Shown: positions 45,615 through 54,613 of the stretch, piece by piece
Layout of the letters: every line of letters starts with the position of its first letter
Position numbering within the stretch: position 1 is the first letter of the stretch
Source: Apiosordaria backusii
Taxonomy: Eukaryota; Ascomycota; Sordariomycetes; Sordariales; Lasiosphaeriaceae
Length of the DNA: 64,000 bases
Reading direction: 5' to 3'
Assembly: GCA_030549205.1 (NCBI GenBank)
Contig: JAUKTV010000019.1
Coordinates: 62,001 to 126,000 of the forward strand
Program-made: the position numbers and the translations under genes
The notes under the pieces: generated by a model
The model's input: the letters and a program-made list of their open reading frames with translations, nothing else
Database searches by the model: none
Told to the model about the DNA's origin: nothing

Positions 45615-46960
45615 TCACCATAGCCCGTCCATTTCTGCTATTGCCTCCTCATCATCGTCGAAGTTTGTCTCTTTCCGAGGGCCAGATTCCTTTGGTTTTG
45701 CGGGGGCAGGGTCGGGCTTAGAAGATGCTCCCTCTGCCTCCGCCTCTGCCATCAAAGCGTCGAGATCATCTTCATCACCATTATCTACCGCCTTTGCAGG
45801 CGCTGTGGATTTAGGAGCACTTGCTGGCTGGGCGCGAGGCTGGGCGTCGACTTCCGCCATGAGAGCATCCAGGTCATCATCGTCAAAATCATCCACCTGT
45901 TTCCTTGGCGGTACAGGTTCCTTGGGTTTCCCGTCTCCAAAGATGCTCTTGGCCGGTTGGCTCGGTTTGCTTAGTGCTGTGTCTGCTTCAGCCTCCGCCA
46001 TCAAGGCATCCAAATCGTCGTCATCCGGTATGTCGTTCGCCTGTGGTTTTGTTGGTGCTGCTGTTGTACTGTTGTTTGTCCCATTTCCAAATATGCTTCC
46101 TGAACCATTCCCAAATATGCTCCGAGATGTTGGCGCAGAGTTGGCCTCCGCTTCAGCCATCAATGCATCCAAGTCATCGTCATCCGGGACATCTCCGCTC
46201 CTCGCCCCATTCGTAGCAGCCCGTGGCGTAGCATTGTATATATCATCCGCGAACAAATTCTCATTTCCATCAGGTGTCTTCTGCCGTTCCTTCGCCTTAT
46301 CAAACACAGGCGCAATCCTCCCACTATCCTTCGGAGTTTTGTCATGTTCGTAAATCGGGAATGCATCTTCCTCGGGTGGTCCCTCCTCCCCTTCTGCCCT
46401 GGGCTTCAGCTCGTCGATCCATTTCATCCTGGCGTTCTTTAGCGAAGTCTTGTGTCCGGCCTTTTCTACCATTGCCAATGCATCGAGAAAGCTGGCTTTG
46501 GGAAAGAGTTCGTCGAGCCATTCTTGGTAGAACGACAGCATACGGGCAGCGTCAGAGAACTCGTGGCCTTTGCCTTTAAGCTTGAGTTTCGTTTCGGCGT
46601 TTTTGCGAAGCCAGGGGATGCCTTTTTCTGAGAGAAGTCTTGTCCAATGTCAGTTTGGATATAGGGTAGTGATCAACGAAAGAGAAGTACATACCTTGTA
46701 TCGTCGAGCTTGACTCTGGGAACTCGGGCTTTTTTCTGGTCGACCTCTGTGTCTAGGCCGAGAACGTCGGTCCCTTTTCTCTTTTTGCTGTTGGAATTGT
46801 TTTTCTTGTCGTCGGTCTTCTTGGACTTGTCGCCCTTAGGGGAACCAAAGGGATCGTCTTCGTCAAAGTCGCTCCATCCTTCGAGGAAATCGTCCACAAA
46901 GGTGCTGCTGTCTTTCTTGTTGCCATTGGTAGCTTTGCTTGTGGTTGCTGGAGCCGGCAT
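45615..46960 (-). CDS. csm3: Csm3/Swi3 (TIPIN) replication fork protection subunit
   Basis: Two exons, 46960-46695 and 46638-45615, give 429 aa; the 56-nt intron is GTATGT...CAAG, phase 2. An acidic N-terminus leads to the Swi3 domain at about residues 80-175 (RVKLDDTRLLSEKGIPWL; KNARMKWIDELKP). With Tof1/Swi1 it forms the fork-protection complex that stabilises paused replication forks and supports the S-phase checkpoint and sister cohesion in the nucleus. The C-terminal half is unusual: four copies of a D-rich unit ending DDLDALMAEAEA (one copy AEVDA) are separated by Ala/Pro-rich linkers, three holding SIFG(N/D)G. It shares a promoter of about 360 bp with the complex I gene. Confidence 0.87.
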
Positions 46961-47317
46961 TGTGTAGTTCTGTTGTCGTCTGTATCACAGCTTTCCTTGC
47001 CTAAGCTGGTGGTGATGTTGGTCGTTAGGGAAGACGAGTCCACTCAAGGAGACGCGGCTTTGCGATGGTTAGCGCGTCGCGCGTCAGCTCTAAGTGGTTG
47101 TGGCTTGCCCCGCAGTGCACAAGCCACATCGATTTCCTGCCAAGACTTGTTGACATGATATTTGCCTCAGGCAGCGATCCACTGCTGGAGCTTCAACGGC
47201 CTGGGTCCAGCAAGCTTCAAGGAGCGAGCCAATCCAGACGACCTCAATTCGCTTGCCTGCGCCCGCCCTGCTCGACGACGACGACGGAAATTGCCGGCCA
47301 GGCCCAAGTCAGTCAAA
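46961..47317. promoter_or_regulatory. Bidirectional promoter region of csm3 and the complex I gene
   Basis: This is a 357-bp divergent interval with no gene. The sequence near the complex I start is C/G-rich with a CGACGACGACGACGG run at about 47273-47287. Confidence 0.5.
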
Positions 47318-48159
47318 ATGTCGACCACTCCCGGAAACACGTACACCATCAGCAAGCAGATCAAGACTGAGTATCCCGTGAGTTTTTTGGTGTCGAAACC
47401 CAAGTGCAAGGAACCAAGCTAACTAGGGTTGCGCACAGCTCATCGACAATGATCCGTATGCCCCCCCTCACCAGACGCCGAAGTTCTCGAACATGAAGAT
47501 GAACAAGAATTAACGTCAATTGGCAACAATCCAGGCACTTTAAGCGTGTAATTCGGTACGCCCGGCCGTCCGATTACCTCCACGGCGTTGTCGCTGCTGC
47601 CGCTGGCCCCGGTCTGCTCTACGCCATGGAGAGATTCGCTCCTTCATATGTTGGAAAGGGTGGTGTTGCCCAGACAATGCGTCTCGGCGGTGCCATGGGC
47701 TTGTGTGGTGGTTTTATCTACTTCTACCAGCGGTCTATTCGTACGTCATCGCCCCATCACACAATATCGAGACAACAATCTGGTGTTCGGCTGCGCCTGG
47801 AGGAGCTTGGCTAGAGCGGAAGGGATCCATATGGTTTGAGACAGGAACTGACGGCTCTGATAGTGCGGTTCTACGGTATGAGCGAAAACGCCCGGGAAGT
47901 TCAGATGGACATGCGCGAGATGGTCGACAAGGTCAAGCGTGGCGAGCCTATCTATGGCGAAAGTCAGCTTACTCCCGCCATGCAAGGTGTTGCTGCCCGC
48001 CAGTCGAGATATTCCGCTCTCTTCCTGGCCGTGCTCCCATGGTTCAACTTTGTCAACCACAGCCAGCACGGTGTTGACACCGCCAAGTACTACAGACAAG
48101 CCGAGAGAGAATTGGAGGCTGAGCGACTTGCGAGGGAGGGTGGGAATCCTAGCCAGTAA
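47318..48159 (+). CDS. nuo21: NADH:ubiquinone oxidoreductase (complex I) 21 kDa-type accessory subunit
   Basis: Four exons, 47318-47377, 47439-47455, 47535-47740 and 47864-48159, give 192 aa. Exon 2 is only 17 nt. The reading ISKQIKTEYPLIDNDPHFKR across two introns, then VIRYARPSDY, matches the fungal 21 kDa subunit. Two short hydrophobic segments (VVAAAAGPGLLYAM; GGAMGLCGGFIYFY) suggest insertion in the inner mitochondrial membrane. The C-terminal half is charged and ends in REVQMDMREM and ERELEAERLA-like helices. If the second intron is kept, the frame ends early at NMKMNKN, giving a short peptide. The gene diverges from csm3 and converges on the AA9 gene. It is an accessory, not a catalytic, subunit. 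Confidence 0.88.
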
Positions 48160-48703
48160 AGGAAGAATTGGAAAAGGAGGAACAGTTGTGTGCGCGGAGA
48201 GGGAGTGCTGGACTGCGGGTGCCAGGTTGTATATACCAATGCTAGAAGGCTGGCCAACACATTTTTTGATCAACACACTTGCTAAGTAGCTGCTCTCAGT
48301 CTCTCTGTGTCATTAACAGTGTTGAAGCAGTTATGCGGGGTTTTAAAGGCCTTTGAACATGTACAGGAGTGGGTTTCGGTGTGCCGGGACTCTTAGCCAA
48401 GACGAGTATCGGGCATATCTACTTATTCCCTCACCAGCATCTGCAGTTCACTACTATCAGGCAAAGAGTGAGGGCAAAGGGAATAGCAGTCGTGTATGTC
48501 TCAATGTGTCTTCGTTGGAACGAACAGGACATGGGTTTTCGAAATGCTGACCATACACAAATAGATGCTCTTATTTACGAATGCTATGCATACAACTTCC
48601 GCTTCAACCACCAAACCGCTTCCAACAGTTCCCGGCTCATCAAAGTGCTGCCAAAAGTTCTCGAGAGTTTTGACAACCACTGTCTTCACAACCAAAACCA
48701 CCT
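48160..48703. other. Convergent 3' intergenic region
   Basis: This lies between the complex I gene and the AA9 gene, which converge. No gene is seen; open frames of about 110 codons on both strands have no domain. Confidence 0.5.
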
Positions 48704-49856
48704 TTAAGCGCACTGCGAGTAGTAAGGAGGCGAAACAGCCTTGCAAGATCCGCTCTGTCAAACAGTCAGCATCAATACGCCTATCAAAAGTCTTCTCAGT
48801 CGGGGATAACTTACAGCGCAGTTCGTGCACCCGGTGTACCCATTACCGCCGCACTGCCCATACATTTGAACACTGCAGCCAGAGTTGGACGAGCCGTCAC
48901 CAGCATCACCACCGCCAACAGGAGAGGAACCACCTCCGCCCGGAGCAATAGCCGAGGGGGAAGAGCCAACCTTGCAGGTCGATGCACACCCAGAGCAACC
49001 TTGTCCAGGAGTTCTGGTAGTACCACCCGAGTACACCGCCGGTCCAGGGGGCGTATACGAAGTCAACGCAGCGTGAATGTTCACCTGCCCATCACTCGCG
49101 CCGTAGGCGCCAGGGAACCTCACTGTCGCAGGGCTAGCATTGCCACCACCGGAGACAGTAATTTGGTAGCAAGTCATGTAAAACTGACCGCCACCGCTTG
49201 GGCCGGCAGCGTGGAGAGCGAGGGACTCAGCGCGGAGGAGGTAGTCTCCCGCGGGGATGTCGGCGGGGATCTTGACGTCCATCTTGCCGCAGCAAGCATT
49301 GAGGTCTTTGCTGCCCCAGTTATCATCGTCGCCGACGCGGCCGCCGGCCTTTTTGGACCAAGAGTTGGAGAAGATCTTGAACCAGCCCGTCGAAGTGCCG
49401 TCGGCGGTGGAGGCGTCGGGAACTTTGGAGAGGTAGACCTGGACCGGACCGTAGTGGGCTCCGCCGATGGCTTCTTGGGAGCAGGAGCGGTCGCCGTTTT
49501 GCTTTGGGGCTGTGTGTTAGCGGTGAAACGGATGGGGAATGTGGGAGAGGGGCATACCTGGTGCATCTCGATTGTTACGGTGCCGCCGGCACGGGCAGGG
49601 CACTTGCCGGCGACGCCGCGAGTACCGGCATTGCAGACAAAGTCACGGCCTCCGACGTTGGTGACGGGTGAGTTGGAAGGGGGAAGGCGAGCGCAAGAGG
49701 AGCCGTGCTAGGGAGGTTAGCTAGGACTCAAGTTCAACAACGGGAGGGAATACTTATATAATCGGTGCCGTCAACCCAGAGTTGCTGGAAGGTGGCGTGG
49801 GCAGCAACCTCCTTAGCGGCCAGTGCCGTCAAAGCAGCAAAGAATGTTGACTTCAT
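48704..49856 (-). CDS. AA9 lytic polysaccharide monooxygenase with C-terminal CBM1
   Basis: Deduced exons 49856-49758, 49707-49558, 49501-48815 and 48754-48704 give 328 aa. A signal peptide (residues 1-19) ends at AA before His20, the mature N-terminal His of the copper histidine brace (HATFQQLW). The second copper His is in ALHAAG and the axial Tyr in GQFYMTCYQ. A Gly/Ser/Pro linker leads to a CBM1 (YGQCGGNGYTGCTNC; the last exon ends YYSQCA). The enzyme is secreted and cleaves cellulose oxidatively. The first intron is abnormal. To join DGTDY to HGSSCARLPPSNSP in frame the donor must be ATAAGT (49757-49752) rather than GT; the nearby GTATTC would break the frame. The other introns are GT-AG. 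If AT is not tolerated, the gene is dead or mis-spliced. Confidence 0.85.
49708..49757 (-). other. AA9 intron 1 with apparent AT-AG ends
   Basis: This is a 50-nt segment between the D-Y codons and the HGSSC exon. Its first six bases are ATAAGT, one transition away from GTAAGT. It has a CTAAC branch (49720-49716) and a TAG acceptor (49710-49708). Only this excision restores the frame. Confidence 0.6.
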
Positions 49857-51237
49857 TGTGGAAGGGAACCCTGTAGCTGAGACTCAAGATGCAGAGAAGG
49901 GAAATAAGCCACTGACGGAACACCGGGCAGTAGAGGGAGGGAAGGGGAGGACAGGTGCCTTTTTTCGGTGATATATACCTCTCTCCATGTTTCTACTCCT
50001 ACTCTACCGTAAAGGAAGGGGGTGAACGTCCAGAACACTCACTCGCCAACTCGTCATGCCTTGGCCGTTGGGCTGTCAAGGCCTTGCATGCATACCTACG
50101 GGGGCGTTCCAACCGAGCTCACTTACCGGCCCTATTTCCCTGGCTAGTCAACATCCTGCCAAACCAGGACGAGAGGCTCGATCTGGAGTATACTACCGTG
50201 ATCACTCTTTGGTCGAGTGGCTGCATTTGCCGAAAGCAACATGCACCCCAGCCGGGACCCCCAGACTGTATGTCGAGGAGTGTGGTGGAACATGCTCTAT
50301 TCGCTCAGAAATCTGGGGTATATTGTTCCACGGCATGAATGAGATTTAATATGGACTGAACGGGCACGCGGACGAGCAGCAACAAATGAGGTGCGTGAGC
50401 GCATATTGGAGAGGTGCTGCGGGATCAATATTAACAAAGTATTTACCCGGGCCTTTCGACGGCAGCGCTGGGCCCGCCGCACCCGGCTTTCCGCAATTGG
50501 TGCCGGCACAACAGACAAAACTGGACTGGATGATCCGTTCCGGTTATTTTGGAAGGGTTGTATATTGGGCAACATGACTCTGCTACTGAGCGTCTACCAT
50601 GCCATGGGTTCGTGATGCTGTGTCTGTACTGGTGAGAGAAACCCAGATCACGAATAACACGTCTGAACTGTTGTCTTTAGCATTGACCCTGGTCAGGGTC
50701 TTCAACTGTGACACCTAAGACTCAAATTGTTTGTACAAAAGGTCGTCAGAACCGGGTTGCTGTCATGCTGCAGAGACTCTCAGAGATCAACTTGCATCGG
50801 CCTTATGCCGGGGTTTACTAGCGCACACATGAATCTTCAATGTGATGCTAATCTGTCACTGCCTTACCTTTCTCAGTCGCATGGCTTGTGTGGAACTTGA
50901 TGACAGCTTGGCCGCAATTCTTGGCTCGCTCAGGCAGGTAACGTTCATATGGCCTCCTGAAGGATCGCAGGCAATTTAGAACGACATAGCGGGATGGTGG
51001 GATTATTCGGCGTGAATTCCAGGACGGCACAGCCGCCTAGATCATTCAAGTACCGAGAGATCTTTACGTCATACCAATAACATGAGATTTTGGGACCTCT
51101 ACGTGTATGGCCGCTTGGGTCAGTGTTGACATGCTGTTTTATTGTGAAAGGGACTCAATCAACTCCTCACATGACAGATCATCGTTCAGCAGCTCTTTTT
51201 TCTATTTTCAGACACAAAAGCACCCCCTTTCCTGATA
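49857..51237. other. Intergenic region upstream of the AA9 gene
   Basis: No gene is seen in 1.38 kb. It includes the AA9 promoter near 49857 and the 3' side of the APH-like gene near 51237. A GC-rich patch lies at about 50450-50510. Confidence 0.45.
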
Positions 51238-53030
51238 TCAGACCGCACATCCAGACGCCCAAGCTCTCAACTCTACATCCATCTCCTTCGTATAATCTCC
51301 AAATCTCGCCCAAAGTCCATGAATCCAGTTGTTGTATCTCTTGGGCCAGCTCCGCCCCTCAAACATGGACTTTGTATACTCCCAATATTCAGGATAGAAC
51401 CCTGCCATTTCCCAGTCAATTATCCCAGTGACCATCCATCCCCTGCTTCCATCAGGTCGCTTGAACTGGTCCACAAGGATATTTCTGGGGTTCAAATCAG
51501 CGTGGGTGAAAACAATCTCGTGGCCTTGACGGCCTGGGTCGTCGGGGTACCGCATAATGTTGCTAAAGTCCGCCTCGTCACGAAAAGGCCCCAGGGGTTT
51601 CCCACCACGGAGTCTCATATCAGCGATCGGCCCCCCGAGCGTATTGCAGATGGCCATGGCTTCATTTGCAGTATTTGGGATCTTGCGAATTTGGGACAGG
51701 TACTGTTCGAGTTGACCCATGATCTGTCTCGCGCCCCTGGCAGATAATGCGTTGAGGGATCGTATAAGTTGGAAACCTGGAAGTCTTGTCATGAGGAGGT
51801 ATGCGACTTGACGGCCGCCCGGTCGATAAACGACATCAAGTGGTCGCGGTACGGGTACATCACTGTGCCTTTGAACCCACCTGAGAGCTTCTGCCTCATT
51901 TAGAATCCGGTCGAGTTCATCTTCCAAGTCTGATTCTTTGAGATAGAGGCCGAAAGGTAACCTCCTGACGCTGGCTGAACCGTGCGTAGGATAAAGGTAC
52001 GTTCCGAGTCGATATAGCGACTGGTAAACCTTCAGCCTTGCTAAACCGGGCATAAGACGCCAGAGCTGCAAAAGCGCTCTACCGAATAGTCTTAAAGGAA
52101 GGAGAAATGGACTGGACCTCCGCGGATGCCATACAGGCTCTTTCTCGTCCAAGCTAGAGGTTGGAGCCTCGAGTCCATGTTCTTGAGCAATGGCGACAAG
52201 TTGGATGGTGCTGGCAAGCCGGGCTTGCGTGCCTATGAAGCGAGCATCTACCTTGGCAAGGTTATTACGTGATTGATCTACCATTACCGGGTACAAGCCC
52301 CTGATACCCGTAGGTTTCACGAGTGGTGTCATCGCAACTTGCTCCACTCGAAACTATATGTCGGATGTTGTTAACGTACTACATTCAGATAAACTTGAGA
52401 AGAATTGAATCACGACGCTTACCTCAACCAGTGATGGAGAAAATCTTTGTAGACGAACAAATCCGTTGGCAAAGGCACTCGCAGCTGAACGTTGAACCAG
52501 CCAGTGGCTGTGGAGAGGGTTCATATCGCTTGGACGAGCCGCATAGCCCAGCCACCAGTCTCGATAGGATGGCGTGAAGAAAACGCCAAGCAACTCATGA
52601 ATCCGGGACTTACTCGCAAGATAGATGTTAGCTAGCTCGAGAATGATGGGCGGTTTAAACTCACATTGTCGATATCGATCCAGCCAGATGGGATGGGGAG
52701 AATGGGGGCAACAACAAGAGGATCCCAGAGACTGCCAGTTTTCCCTGTGATGCAGCATCTGCCACCATCCCGAAGTTTGACGTCGCGCTGTTGGCTATCG
52801 CTTGGTGGTGGGGGTAAGAGGCCTGCTGTGGTCACCGACTTCACGACATGAACCCAATCATCTGCCATCTGCTGAGCCTCTCCGGCAGCGATTCTCTGAA
52901 TCGCGTAATGGGCAGCTTCATATTGATCAACCGCCCTATAAATGAATTCATGTAGGAGCTCGTCGTATGGGTGATTCAAGCCAGCCTTCTCAATGAGATC
53001 CGAGGCATGATTTATGGGGTCAGGAGACAT
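51238..53030 (-). CDS. APH-family kinase-like protein with an HNH-like N-terminal domain
   Basis: Three exons, 53030-52665, 52608-52423 and 52353-51238, give 555 aa; both introns (56 and 69 nt) are phase 0. Residues 82-112 (RDVKLRDGGRCCITG, then DPLVVAPILP) look like the start of a fungal HNH module, but the usual His after the Ala (AHI.P) is replaced. The C-terminal part is aminoglycoside-phosphotransferase/choline-kinase-like: Brenner motif HADLNPRN at 468-475 and DWE at 497-499 in IIDWEMAGFYPEYWE. It is probably a small-molecule or protein kinase of unknown substrate; many mould genomes hold large families of these. There is no signal peptide. It sits just downstream of the HET pseudogene, on the same strand. 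Confidence 0.82.
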
Positions 53031-53219
53031 TTTGTCGTATCGCGCCTGAAAGGTATATGGGAAAGTAAGTCAACGGAGGTGAAGCTCAAACGAAGCGAAA
53101 ATTAAACAAAGAGAAGGGACATGGATGTTAGCGGATATTGAGTGAGGTTTTCGATAATCAAGACTGTAAGAAACCGTGACTGTTGTGCCCCGCGATCGCC
53201 TGACAACCGACTTACGTAA

Positions 53220-54415
53220 GGTAGCACTGCTGGTGGTAGCCGCGCCTTGGATGATGCAGAGAGAGTCTATCCAGATATATCTGATGGAAAGTGTTCTCGT
53301 AACCGCAATTGCATCCATGAATGTCTGCGGCAGGGACTCCAGCGGTATGCACTGTCTGAAGGTGTCAATATTAGTAGACTTGAGCTCCACCACTTCACTT
53401 GATGCCCAACGGTGACTCAGAGTGACATATCGGCTATCTCACCCCTTCTGAAGCTCGGAGCTGAGGATAAGCCGAGGGTGCTGGGACCCGTCACGGTGTC
53501 CGACGTCGATGAGTCGAGTCGGCAGACGGCTTCAACAAATATGCTGCTCCCGGCATTTTGTATGATTGTTGATACAGTGATGGAACCAGCGTATCGCCAA
53601 CTCCCCGCATAACCGCGTAGCGGTAGATAACGGGCTTGGATACTTGGATGTTCTATTCTCCTGGTCTGCAGTCCCATTAGTCATTCACATATCTTCCGAC
53701 AATATCCTCCCAACATGTGTGTTATAGTTCAAAGTCACATACCGTCACTTGGGGTAAGCTTGATAGCGTGAAGCCTCTCAACCATTGACAAGATGGGATT
53801 ATTGATACAGTAATTGAAGCAGCGCATCGCCAGGTCGCCGCACAACTGGGAGGCGGTAAAAAGTGGGCTCAGATAATTGTTTGTTTCCTTCTCCTGGTCT
53901 AAAGTTTCATTAGTTACTCACATAAATGACGACGCAACATTTACGTGATGGTTTGAAGTAACCTACCATCGTGTCGGATTAGCTTGATGGAGTAAAGGCT
54001 CATACCAATTGAATTCATGAAGTTAGTTGACTTTGCCATTCGCGTCAAGAGGGGTAACATCAATCCTCTCGAATCGGCTCGACTTGTCAGACCATTTCAG
54101 TGCAAGCTTGAAGCCACCGGGCGCGTTGACTGACTCTCGTTCAGCCTGCTCGGTACACCCAGCCTGGACTGCCATGACAAGTTTGCACAACACGCAGCCA
54201 TTCGCAGCGGTACGGGTAGCCTCGAGCATATCCAATCGAACCACGAACTGCTTGTCCGTGCACCAATGGCCTCGTTGAGTTTTGGGATCGGTGACTGGCC
54301 GGAGAAGTAATGACTGGCAAGTTTCACAAAGCGGGGAGATCAGTTGTGAAGTGACCGTGTCCGACCATACCAGCTCAGTGTGCCTCAAGATCGAGCCCGA
54401 CAATAACAATGCCAA
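53220..54415 (-). pseudogene. HET-domain gene remnant with in-frame stops and an exon duplication
   Basis: The N-terminal part (54415-54023) has HET-family features (SPLCETCQSLL; ANGCVLCKLV). The HET core is clear at about 53430-53250: RYVTLSHRWASSE, IPLESLPQTFMDAI and IRYIWIDSLCIIQ. The frame leading into it (AIRWFHHCINNHTKC, then LPTRLIDVG, then LILSSELQKG) is broken by a TGA after QHIC (near 53530) and another at 53441-53439. The core ends soon after CIIQ, next to the promoter of the APH-like gene, so the C-terminal half is missing. No ATG opens the first exon. A 232-bp tandem duplication (about 53570-54035) gives two copies of one exon with its intron. Confidence 0.8.
53570..54035. repeat. 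Two diverged tandem copies of a 232-bp exon-intron unit in the HET pseudogene
   Basis: Matching landmarks recur with a period of 232-233 bp: TTGATACAGT at 53569 and 53802, TTCTCCTGGTCT at 53656 and 53888, and an AGCTTGATRG-type string at 53758 and 53991. On the minus strand both copies begin DQE and contain SPL.TA..LCG.LA.R, then end in an intron-like GTATGT or GTAGGT. The copies have diverged strongly, so the duplication is not recent. Confidence 0.8.
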
Positions 54416-54613
54416 GGAAGGTAGCTAGATTCGTTCGATATTATAGATATGTTATTATCCTTGTGAAAATAAAAATGTTGCTTGCTGTTGATTGTGTATT
54501 CATTCTGATAGTTCATCATCGTCCAAATTAAAAACTCGACCCGGTACCAGACATACTGTTTCTGCCCCAACACCATCTCCCACACACGGTCCTGCATGTC
54601 CCTTAATAACGAC

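Noticed and set aside
45331..46353. 340-codon plus-strand frame across csm3
   Set aside because: Antisense shadow of the csm3 repeats; Ser/Ala-rich runs mirror the acidic repeats.
53417..53677. 86-codon frame as part of the HET protein
   Set aside because: The real HET reading lies in another frame on the same strand (LPTRLIDVG then RYVTLSHRW), with TGAs; this frame is a shadow.
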